64,000 bases of DNA, from assembly GCF_040869045.1 (NCBI RefSeq), contig NC_090319.1, positions 373,255,601 to 373,319,600 of the forward strand. The letters are read 5' to 3'. Source of the DNA: Eurosta solidaginis (lineage: Eukaryota > Arthropoda > Insecta > Diptera > Tephritidae). Each line of letters opens with the position of its first letter. Position 1 is the first letter of the stretch. Shown in pieces: positions 53,421-63,170 of this stretch. Both the position numbers and the translations under genes were made by a program. The notes beneath the pieces were generated by a model. The model was not told the origin of the DNA and did not search any database. It was given only the letters and a program-made list of their open reading frames with translations.

Positions 53421-54142
53421 GTACAAATAACATGCCTAAACATGTCCTGTAAATCTGAGCCACCTTAATTTACATATGTACTATATGAGACACATTGTAG
53501 CACATACATAAACACATTTACAGCTTACTTGCGGCAATTGTTGTCGCTGCAATAAAATTTTTAATGTGTGAACAACGTTTCAGTGAAAGTGGTGATGTCC
53601 ACACAAAGTTTCCAACAACAATAATATAAATATGTATATATGCAAAAAATAAACAATAAAGATTCTGCAAAGCTTCAAATTGTTTTAGAGCGTCGGCGTA
53701 TTGTTGCATTGATGTAGCGGCAACATGTAACAACAACAAAAATTACTGCCACAGCAGCACATTAACAATTTGCAACTGTTTGATTGGTTATAATTTTGTT
53801 TATGCTGCTGTTGTTGCTGATGGTTTGGTCGTCACTTCAAAGCCCAAAGTTGAACTTTGGCAACATGCAATATCTTAATTTTTTCGCACTTGCAATTTAT
53901 TCCCTTTTTGTATCTACATATATTAGGGTTATTCGATTTTATTTAAAGTTTTTTTTTCTTCATTCGGAAAGTTTAAACAAATCAAAGTCTAAACTATTAA
54001 CCAAAAACTACAGTTTATTTATACCAAGTTTTCTACATATATTGAATAATCTGATTAAAGCAGAAATCAAATTCTTTCTGAGTAAATTCTCTCAAATGCG
54101 TCACTGTATTTTCTATAAATTATCAAACTTTCGGGCAGGTAC
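53421..54142. other. Unassigned AT-rich DNA
   Basis: The frames 53518-53739 (minus) and 53784-54152 (plus) lack motifs. The latter has an N-terminal hydrophobic run but AT-rich codon content like the surrounding noise. No gene called. Confidence 0.4.
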
Positions 54143-54240
54143 GGTTAGATGAACTGCGCGTTCAATACATACCTCGCATAGACTGAATGTGTCCAGTGGT
54201 GTTACCAGAATTCGTATGATGACCAAACGCACTCAGGAAT
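54143..54240 (-). mobile_element. Family A non-LTR retrotransposon, short 3' end
   Basis: GGTTAGATGAACTG, CTCGCATAGACTGAATGTGT and GTGTTACCAGAATTCGT match 27525-27610. About 100 bp remain. The telomere-like TTAGG duplication is reduced to a single GGTTAG. Confidence 0.7.
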
Positions 54241-54905
54241 TTAGAATGAACAAAAAATTCTTCGGATATTGGTATAAATCAAACACCCTGACATAGATTT
54301 TAAAATTTTTTTAATTATTTTTGGAAATTTCTTTTTTCGAAGTCTACAAATATCGAAAAGCTTGTCAGAACATATTTTTCCGTTTTTTTTTTTTAATTCT
54401 GAAAGGCCATAGCAGAATTGATATTTCAACAGCTACTTGATGTACAAACTCTTTTCATGCACTTTTCGATGCGGCTTTCTTTTTGACCTGAAGTAATTGG
54501 GACTTGTAAACGCGTGAGTGACTTTTATTCAAAATGTCATGTTTCGGAAATCAACAACGCTAAGGGATTGAACAAGGACCGGAAGACTTTCAATAATTTC
54601 GCAGAGCACATTGTCAATAGTTTTTGAAATTTTATGAGTTTTTTTTACAGTTATCAATATATAACTATCAAAAACTAAAAAAATTTTTCATAATAGTAAA
54701 AATAAAAAAACCTGTGATGAAAAAAATGGTGCAATCTGCAAGTTGCCCCCAACTCTGAACAAAGAATACTTGGGGCTATTGACAGGCATTGTTTCTTTAC
54801 GTTTTATTTTGTATTCTCCTTTTCTTTGCATATTTTCTTTCATTTTAATTATTCCCTTCCTATCCTCTTACTTATCCACATCCCTTTTGCTTTTATTTTG
54901 ACTTT
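54241..54905. other. Unassigned AT-rich DNA
   Basis: No gene or shared repeat recognised before the hexamer array. Confidence 0.4.
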
Positions 54906-56082
54906 ACCTGACCTTTACCTTTACCTTTACCTTTACCTTTACCTTTACCGTTGCCTTTACCTTTACCTTTATCTTTTTCCTTTACCTTTACCTTTACCTT
55001 AACCTGGATGTTGTTGAATGAAGGCTTATTTTTTACCTTTACTTTTACCTTTACCTTTACCTTTACCTTTACCTTTACCTTTACCTTTACCTTTACCTTT
55101 ACCTTTACCTTTACCTTTACCTTTACCTTTACCTTTACCTTTACCTTTACCTTTACCTTTACCTTTACCTTTATATTTACCTTTACCTTAACCTGGATGT
55201 TGTTGAATGAAGGCTTATTTTTTACCTTTACTTTTACATTTACCTTTACCTTTACCTTTACCGTTACCTTTACCTTTACCTTTACCTTTAACTTTACCTT
55301 TACCTTTACCTTTACCGTTACCTTTAACCATTTACTTTTACCTTTACCATTACCTTTACCTTTACCTTTACCTTTACCTTTACCTTTACCTTTACCTTTA
55401 CCTTTACCTTTACCTTTACCGTTGCCTTTACCTTTACCTTTACCTTTATCTTTTTCCTTTACCTTTACCTTTACCTTAACCTGGATGTTGTTGAATGAAG
55501 GCTTATTTTTTACCTTTACTTTTACCTTTACCTTTACCTTTACCTTTACCTTTACCTTTACCTTTGCCTTTACCTTTACCTTTACCTTTACCTTTACCTT
55601 TACCTTTACCTTAACCTGGATGTTGTTGAATGAAGGCTTATTTTTTACCTTTACTTTTACCTTTACCTTTACCTTTACCTTTACCTTTACCGTTACCTTT
55701 ACCTTTACCTTTACCTTTACCTTTAACTTTACCTTTACCTTTACCGTTACCTATAACCATTTACTTTTACCTTTACCATTACCTTTACCTTTACCTTTAC
55801 CTTTACCGTTACCTTTACCGTTACCTTTACCTTTACCTTTACATTTACCTTTACCTTTACCTTTACCTTTACCTCCACCTTTACCTTTACCTTTACCTTT
55901 CCCTTTACCTTTACCTTTACTTTTACTTTTACCTTTACCTTTACCTTTACCTTTACCTTTACCTTTACCTTTACCTTTACCTTTACCTTTACCGTTACCT
56001 TTACCTTTACCTTTACCTTTACCGTTACTTTTACCTTTACCTTTACCTTTACCTTTATCTTTACCTTTACCTTTACCTGGAT
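54906..56082 (+). repeat. TTTACC hexamer array (1.18 kb) with embedded spacer unit
   Basis: About 170 hexamers TTTACC (GGTAAA on the minus strand) with sparse variants (TTTACCG, TTTATC, TTACTT). A non-hexamer spacer ACCTGGATGTTGTTGAATGA + AGGCTTATTTTTT appears at 55002, 55191, 55479 and 55614, and once in altered form at 56075. Spacings are 189, 288, 135 and 461 bp, so the array has a higher-order unit. Each frame of TTTACC lacks stops (Phe-Thr, Leu-Pro, Tyr-Leu), which explains the 379-, 154- and 90-codon open frames; they are not genes. Confidence 0.95.
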
Positions 56083-56559
56083 GTTGTTGAATGAAAACTT
56101 ATTTTTTTTGTAATAAAACAGAGCTTAGAGAGAAAAACAATCTGCAAAAAAATAAAAAGTTTTCGAGATCCTTCCTCGCTAAGTACACATTTTTTTATAT
56201 TTTTACAAAAAAAAAAAAATAATAATAAAAATCCGTAATGATTGTTCGTTATCTTTGAATCTGCGGGGCCTAACAAAAAGTATTGTATGTGCAGTTTATA
56301 GCAAATTTTATTGCCTTTTAAAAGCTTCAAACCGTTCTGGAATTACTGAATACGTTCTTGAGATATATATGATTAGGTGGACCCAATTTTTTTTTTTATT
56401 TTTTTTTTTTGATAAAACGGTAATTCGTAAATATCTCAAAAACGTTACCATAGAATTAGAAATAATTTGAAATTTTAAAATGATTTTCGGAATCAGGTGG
56501 TGATTATACATAGGAATTTCATAATGGCGTCTCTGGTACAAAAAAAAAGTTGGAATTTG
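56083..56559. other. Unassigned AT-rich DNA
   Basis: Long A and T runs (56202-56220, 56386-56411); no feature recognised. Confidence 0.4.
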
Positions 56560-56777
56560 TGATCCAGTGTAATTATACAGCTGTCGGATCTAAAAGCAGC
56601 AAATGACATAGCTCCTAGAAGCCTTCTTGTATTCGCGTGAAGAGGCGGAGTTATTTTGTAACATACGTCCTGGTTTCTGATAGGTGTTTCGGTTTGGCAA
56701 ACTTATGATAACGTCGTGAACTCATTTAGTTTATGTGATGTCCTCACGGACCAGACAGTTAAACCTAACCTAACCTG
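56560..56777 (+). mobile_element. Family A non-LTR retrotransposon, plus-strand 3' end
   Basis: One frame reads IQLSDLKAAND, VFA (stop) RGGVIL (stop) HTSWFLIGVSVWQ and NSFSLCDVLTDQTVKPNLT to the terminal CCTAACCTAACC (56764-56775). It aligns with the C-terminal residues of the 27.4-28.0-kb copy. Two stops. Confidence 0.8.
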
Positions 56778-56834
56778 ACTCAACAATCTTTTATTTTTGC
56801 TTAGGTTTTCAATAATGGCATAAACTAGTCGAGA

Positions 56835-57270
56835 TAGATATAAACTTCAATATATCAAAATGAACTGGACGACAAAACAAATTCATTTAGCCATGTCCGT
56901 CCGCCTGTCCGTAAACACGATAACTTGAGAAAGTTTTAAGGTATCTTAATGAAATTTTGTATGTAAGTTCCAGAGCACTCATCTCAGATCACTAAAATGA
57001 ACGCAATCGGATTATAACCACGCCCACTTTTTCGATATCGAAAATTTCGAAAAACGGAAAGAGTGCGATAATTGATTACCAAAGACGGATAAAGCGATAA
57101 AACTTGGTAGGTGGGAATAGAAAATTAGTAAAATTAGTTTAATTTTGGACAATGAGCGTGGCACCGCTCACTTTTAAAAGAAGGTAATTTAAAAGTTTTG
57201 TAAGCTGTAATTTGGCAGCTGGGTATGTAATGTTCGGTTTCACCCGAAATTAGCCTTCCTTACTTGTTAT
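56835..57270 (+). mobile_element. Helentron/mini-me-like element, short copy
   Basis: GAGATAGATATAAACTTC, TTAGCCATGTCCGTCCGCCT (degenerate GTCY run at about 56893), CACGCCCACTTTTTCGATAT and the 3' hairpin TTCGG-TTTCAC-CCGAA (57233-57248) with CCTTCCTTACTTGTTAT match the 43.4-45.8-kb element, lacking its tandem units. Confidence 0.8.
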
Positions 57271-58649
57271 AAATAAGACACTGTTGTGCACCACAAGCTC
57301 TTGAAGCCAATCTGTGTAAAGGAAATCTTTCAGCAAGTTGGTTTTTGTTGTTGTTGTTACAATTTTCTGCAAAGTCAAGTGCACAGTGCAAAGGCGGACA
57401 TAACTTATACAACAAACACACTATACATCAATACACTTTCGTGAATGTGCGTGTGTCTGTGTTTGCCTTTGTTGTGGACATTTGATATACGTATTGTTTC
57501 GTGTTATTCTTTTTTTTTTTTCAACACAATATTTGGTACGCCACGGCCATCTAAATATAAAGATCAACCGGTGTCTGTGCGCCTGCCTGCCACAGTTGAA
57601 AGATACAAAATTTCACTTTCTCGCCGGTTTACGGTTACTCATAAACTCTTTCATAAATAAACATTCCCTCCACAAACCTCCTCAACAAAACTCGACCATC
57701 CAGATACACCGATCTTGTTGTTAGACATTCATCTTAACTGGTTTAGAGTTCAGTTGCCACAGCATTTGTATGCAACATTTAACATTGACAACAAAGCGTC
57801 GTTTGCTACAGCATTTATCATCAGCATCATAGTATAGTACACAGTTTTTTATTGTTATTTCATGTTGGCATTTTGCTAACAAACTAAAGCTTTTCAAATG
57901 CCTTGTACTTGCTTTTTTACAACCAAATAACGGTATATGCAAAATAGCAATAACAAAACGAAAAGGTTCAATGACTGCCACCAGTCGATGTACGAGTTGA
58001 TATAAAACGTAAATATGGATGTACATATGTCGTCAGCGTTGGTTGCAATGGCAGAGTTCGTAAGTAATAGTATGCAATAAATAAGAGTGATGTAAATGTG
58101 TGAAGGACTTAAGTTCAATGTACATACATACATACATAATATATCAAGTGAAAAGGAAGTGAATAGTTTGAGTATGAACTTTTTTGTTGAAGCTACTCCA
58201 CAACACGTGCAGAAATCGTTTAATAATCGTGTTTCACTACTCGACTAGTTGATTTTTTTGCATTATTCGAATAATCACAACTTAATAATTATGTATTTGA
58301 ATGCGTTTGAACGTTACATTTGTATTTATTACGTATATGCCATGTCTGCAACTCACATGTTTATATTGCGATATCATTCCGTTTATATTGCGATATCACT
58401 GAACAAGCTAAAGCCCTTCATCCTTTTAAGATTTAGGAAACGGAACCACCTTGTTCGTCTTATAAAGCGCAGAATTTCTTTCATTTAAGCGGAAGCAAGC
58501 TCAGCTTAACAGTCAAAGGAGTGTCTTATACTACGAAAGGCATGGCACTTCGCTGCTATAGCTCCAACGAAAATCATTTGGCTCGATTTCTAGGCGATCG
58601 AAGATTTCTGCCTTCAGATAGTTAATATCTCAATCAATAGATCGAAGTA
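57271..58649. other. Unassigned intergenic DNA
   Basis: About 1.4 kb with no gene or shared repeat recognised. It contains ATACATACATACATA near 58120-58138 and overlapping small frames without motifs. Confidence 0.4.
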
Positions 58650-58990
58650 TGATTAAGATCAATCAGGAACCATTTACCTATCAGTAGCATTATTGGCTTG
58701 TTCATCGGCAGCACAGTCTCCAGGTATGTCACTGTGACGTCATCGCTGTAACGCACCTAGAGGCTAGCTCCGTTAGCGAGTATATTGCTACCTTCGATAA
58801 AGTGCTGCTGCGCTTTAGGACTGTTCGCTTTAGGACTTCCATCGCTGCTTGACGTCCAGAGTAAAGTGCAAGCGTGAACTGGCTATCGTTGTGGGATTGA
58901 TAGAGAGCAGCCAAAAAGCGTTCATCTTAATGGCTGTTTATTCCGCTTGAAAGACGTTGACTTTGATCGGCATACCCATAAAGCAAAGAG
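58650..58990 (-). pseudogene. RNase H relic of a non-LTR retrotransposon
   Basis: Minus-strand frames give KVNVFQAE (RNase H second acidic residue context), LYSGRQAAMEVLKRTVLK (the 'YSDSQAAI-AL' strand with Asp changed to Gly) and RHSDIPGDCAADEQANNAT (end of the domain with the final Asp). Multiple stops. Closest by eye to family C (VPGHSDIPGN at 2.7 kb). Confidence 0.65.
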
Positions 58991-59227
58991 AGAGGAATTA
59001 CCCCACCGAAATATTTTACTTAGTTATTGAAAATCTAGCGAAGGTTTGCGCTTTATTTCATTCCTCCACGAGGTCTGAGTTATGTTGGATTTTTGCGAGA
59101 TCTATAACTTGTAATTTTTTTGTTTACTGAAATTAATTGGACTAAAAAATTGCATCAAGAATACACAGAAAATAAAGAAAAAAATTCGAAATGTAGATAA
59201 AATGCTCCAAAGGTTTCCATAGATTTA

Positions 59228-59962
59228 GTTAGAGCTTACGTTTTCTTCTCGAACACAATCGAGAATTTCGTGACCTCAGAGATCGAGAACTCGGCGTCTG
59301 GCGAGATTCCCGTATCTTGAAATACTCGTTAATCTCGTGACCTTCTCGACATTAAATTAAGTATCTGTATTTGACAGCATTTTATGAATTGCGGGTATTT
59401 TTATTTGTGGTGTTCTGGAAAATGTTTCGCTTGTAGTCCAGAGGACATCGTAAGCTCGATATAAAACAGCCAATAAATAAAAATAAATGAAAGGCGCGTT
59501 AACCTCCGCAGAGATTTTAGGCTGGGTTTCTCTTCTCTCCAATTTGCGTCGTGCTTCTTTTAATTGTTCCTACAAATTGGCGGACGGGACCCACATGTTT
59601 TATGCCGATTCCGAACGGCTTTTATAATGCAGATAAATTTTAACTGAGAATCTTTTCATGACAGAAATACACTTAGAGTGTTTGGCAAACCACTGCTGAG
59701 GGCGACCCCGCTTAGAAAAACTTTTTTGTAATGGAAAAACTTTTTTCTAAATTTTCGATGTTGATTTGACCGGTAATTGAACCCAAGCTGTAGGCGGATC
59801 ACGTTACCACCGCACCACGACGGCCGCCTATATAAAACAACCAATGCATCGATTAAATTGTATGTCAAAAAGCTCGAGTATTTTGAGAATCGAGAATCTT
59901 GTGAGAAGCCGAGACTCGCGAGAAATCTCTGCTCGAACAAGTTTGAGAAGTCGCAAGCTCTA
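59228..59962. mobile_element. Inverted-repeat element H (TTAGAGCTTACG ends), carrying a nested SINE
   Basis: The left end TTAGAGCTTACG plus TCTCGAA/GAGAATTTCG repeats (59228-59340) is mirrored on the right (59865-59962, GAGACTCGCGAGAAATC, AAGCTCTA). A second copy of the same end lies at 62153-62340. The arms are rich in CTCGAGA/TCTCG half-palindromes. SINE S1 (59475-59829) is inserted near the middle. Confidence 0.65.
59475..59829 (-). mobile_element. tRNA-derived SINE family S1 inserted in element H, with 16-bp target duplication
   Basis: The body matches the other S1 copies (AGGCGCGTTAACCTCCG, CAATTTGCGTCGTGCTTC, head ACCACGACGGCCGCC). It is flanked by ATATAAAACAGCCAAT (59459-59474) and ATATAAAACAACCAAT (59830-59845), one mismatch in 16: a clear target-site duplication from retroposition. 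The sequence is more diverged than the 22.9- and 37.2-kb copies. Confidence 0.85.
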
Positions 59963-60636
59963 GTTTTAGTTACAAAATGAATGCAAATTTTTTCTTAAAT
60001 AATGGCAGATAAAGAAAGGAAAATGTAATAGGCGAAATTTTATATATTTGGCCCTGCTATTTTTGTATTCGTTGCTGTAACTATAAATATCTGAACTGCT
60101 GTGGAGCTAATTTTGTGTACATGAAATAATAGTATATTTGGAATTTACGCGAATAGAACTTCGGATTTCATCAGCCCCCAATAAAAATGCCTCGAACAAA
60201 ATGTGTTGAGAGTAAAATGAGAAAATCGGAAACTGGTGCAGATACAGACTGATAAAATTGCGCTTATAAAATTGAACTGTGAAAAAGAATGAAATGAAAT
60301 CGGATATTTTTGGGGAGCAAAAAGTACAAAAAAGTGAGAGTTTTCACTTCACTGCTGTTTAGGTTAAGCCGCTGAAATATAGTTCCATGACAGCAAAACT
60401 TGTTGCGCCAGTTCAGTAAGTATTCATATAAGTGTGTATGTATTAGTGTTTAAGTGCGAACACAGCATTGGAGCAACTGCTGAAGGCACCTTACACCGTC
60501 TATAACAGATTCACTTTCAAAATTGAAATCGAAACCGCTGCGCATGCTTAATGAGAGCAACTGTAAACAAATAGGAACTGCAGCAGATCATCATACAACC
60601 ATATTTATGTGTATTAATATGAATTATACATATGTA
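59963..60636. other. Unassigned AT-rich DNA
   Basis: No gene or shared repeat recognised. Confidence 0.4.
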
Positions 60637-61273
60637 TTAGGCCGGGTCGATTTGTGGGGAGGCAAAAAAATCGCCCATTGCTCTGTGAAAATCATATTCT
60701 AGGGATCAAAATAAGAAACTTTGCCGAAGGAAACATACCTCTAAAACGAATTCTGATGCCCCCCCCCCTTTGGGTCGTAGGGGCTGAAAAATCCTACTTT
60801 GAAATGCCTATGTTTTTTCTTTTTGGAGTTTATTTTTCTCTTTAGAAATTTATTTATTCAGAACATATGTAAATGAAAAAATGAATTTAACCTAGTAATA
60901 GAAAAGAAATTAAAAAAAAAAATATTAGAAATTTGCGTTTTTACATCCCCCTTTTAAAACCAAGGCATCACTGTGATGCATTTGCATGTCGTAAACATAG
61001 TTGTGTGGGTTTTTTATTCAACCGTTTTAAGAAATGAAGGTATCACTGTGACACAACTGCAGATCAGAAAATTGCTTGTGTTGTTTTTTTTAAGCCACCA
61101 CAAGACACAGCAGGTAGAATTGAAATTGCCCCTATCCAAAAGTCCTACGCAAAGGGGGGGACATCAGAATTCATTTTAGGGGTATGGTTCCTTCGGCAAA
61201 GTTTCCTATTTTGAACCCTAGAATATGATTTTCACAGAGCAATGACCGATTTTTAAATCGACCCGCCCTAATA
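60637..61273. mobile_element. Fold-back element F3 with about 130-bp terminal inverted repeats
   Basis: The left end TTAGGCCGGGTCGATTT, then CATTGCTCTGTGAAAATCAT and GAAACTTTGCCGAAGGAAAC, is mirrored at the right (CCTTCGGCAAAGTTTCCTAT, TTTTCACAGAGCAATGACCG, AAATCGACCCGCCCTAA). The outer GGGTCGATTT is shared with F1. The interior holds two ATCACTGTGA repeats 77 bp apart. The internal frame 60973-61179 is unassigned. Confidence 0.85.
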
Positions 61274-62152
61274 TGTATGTATATAGTAACGCCCTCGGTC
61301 AAGAAGCCGCTTTTGTTGGCAGGTGCGTTGCAATTTGCTTTCTGTAGCTATAGTGAAATGTAAATTTCGAAATATATTTCTTTGTTAACGGATGTAAGCA
61401 AGCGATTGAATCTTTTGATTTTCTCTCTTTCCCTCTTTACAGATTCTTTCTTCAAATACCTTACAAATAATTCATAAAAAACAAACGCAAAAGCTGCTAT
61501 CGTGACTATGATTTAATTGTGTCGAATGGGTGTCGAATCGGAGCTTTTATAATCGAATTTAACAAATTAGTTGTATGTAATGTAGACGTATTTAAAATTG
61601 ATTTAAAAGTGTGAAATAAATTATCTGTATACCTAAGGCTACGAATAAAAAATTTAAAAAATAAGCTTAAAACGTGTTAAATATTTTTTGAAATTTTTGC
61701 GGTGGGAGACTACCCGTGTCCTGGGAAGGAATATGTTGTGCGTGGATGGGTGTAAAACATCCAGATATGAAGAAATAACGGGCAGTAATAATCAAGCCAA
61801 GATCAAATACCTTGACATATGAACGGCCTGGGATAAAAATGGAATTAAGATTCCAAATAATTTTCGAAATAATACAGAAGTGATCGTGAAATTGCCCATT
61901 AATTTCGCGCGAATAGTTTCGATTTGATCCCTAAAATAATCCTGAAGTCTTTCTGTAGTAACAATTCAATGTAGTAACAAAACAATTCTTTCACGTAACA
62001 ATTCAGAACAAGTCCCAAAAGCATCCAAGAAAATTCGATTCAATTGCATCCCCTTCCTAATTTAATCAAAGTCCGTCAGTCCGTTACATATGGACAAATT
62101 TAACTGAATGTATTGGTATGTACTCTTCTTATGAAAAGTAAAAGGTGTGTGA
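61274..62152. other. Unassigned intergenic DNA
   Basis: No gene or shared repeat. The stretch 61690-61860 is less AT-rich but has no readable motif. Confidence 0.4.
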
Positions 62153-62340
62153 ATTAGAGCTTACGATTTCTCGAATTTGTTCGAGAAGAGATTTCTCGCG
62201 AGTCTCGCCTTCTCGGAAGGTTCTCGAATCTCGAATTACTCGTAAGACTCGCAGTGACTGAATTGAAAGTCGAGAAGCTCATTAGTATTACGAGTATTTC
62301 GAGATTCGAAAATCTCACGAGAAGCCGTGATATATAAAAG
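62153..62340. repeat. Element H end, second copy
   Basis: TTAGAGCTTACGATTTCTCG, TTCTCGCGAGTCTCGCC and several CTCGAATCTCGAAT units match the ends of 59228-59962. The far end is replaced at about 62340 by the adjoining Helentron-like tandem block. Confidence 0.6.
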
Positions 62341-63170
62341 ATTTTTAAAAGGCTCGTGGACGAATAAAGTAAGCTATATCTTTTCAAAAAAGAGCTTTAT
62401 ATCAATGGTATTTCATTTCCCAGGTGGATTTGTAACAATAAATAGGAAAAACTTCCAATTAAAAAAATGGGCGTGGCACCGCCCCTTTTATGACTAAGCA
62501 ATTTTCTACGTTTCGGGAGCCATAACCCGAAGAAAAACTAACCGATCGTAATAAAGCAGGAAATATTTCTAGGAAAAATGGAGGAGATCGGTTAAAGACC
62601 ACGCCCACTTTTATATGAAAGATTTTTAAAAGGGTCGTAGACGAAAAAAAAGCTATATCTTAGCTAAAAAGAGCTTTATGTCAATAGAATTTTACTTTTT
62701 AAATTGAATTATAACATTAAATTGGAAAACACAAATTTTTTTTAAATGGGTGTGGCACCGACCCTTTTATGACTAAGCAATTTTCTATGTTTCGGGAGCC
62801 ATAACTCGAAGAAAAATTACCACATCGTAATGAAATTATGTACACGAATTTTTCTTATAGCAGAAAATATTTCTTGGAAAAATGGCGGGATCGGTTAAAG
62901 ACCACGGCAACTTAGTAGTTATAAAACAAGTTTAAAAGGGTCGTAGACTAGAATAATAACCTATAACTTAGCAAAAAATAGTTTTGAATCAATAATATTT
63001 CACTTATCAAGTTTTATTGTAAGAGGAAATGGGGAGACATTTTTTTTCAACGGGCGGTGCCACGTGTTATGTAGAAAAGTAGTATATCTGAAATGAAATG
63101 TACAATTGAAGCTCACGCTGAGTATATAATGTTCGGTTACACCCGAACTCAGGGACCTTTACTTGTTTAA
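62341..63170 (+). mobile_element. Helentron-like element end with ~290-bp tandem units
   Basis: The block beginning TTTTTAAAAGG(C/G)TCGT(G/A)GACG recurs at about 62342, 62627 and 62932 (periods about 285 and 305). Each full unit holds GGGCGTGGCACCGCCCC-like sequence and GACTAAGCAATTTTCTA. The 3' end is the shared hairpin GTTCGG-TTACAC-CCGAAC (63131-63148), then GACCTTTACTTGTTT. No (GTCY)n run is visible, so the 5' part is missing. Confidence 0.8.

Noticed and set aside
53784..54152. 122-residue plus-strand frame with hydrophobic N-terminus
   Set aside because: Composition matches the surrounding AT-rich DNA; no motif, homologue or promoter signal recognised.
54906..56082. Telomeric repeat
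   Set aside because: TTTACC/GGTAAA is not TTAGG, and higher flies do not use simple telomere repeats; the array is internal with transposons on both sides.
54951..56090. 379-residue open frame (and overlapping 154- and 90-residue frames)
   Set aside because: Pure product of the TTTACC hexamer, whose period of 6 has no stop in any plus frame; no start context, domain or composition of a protein.
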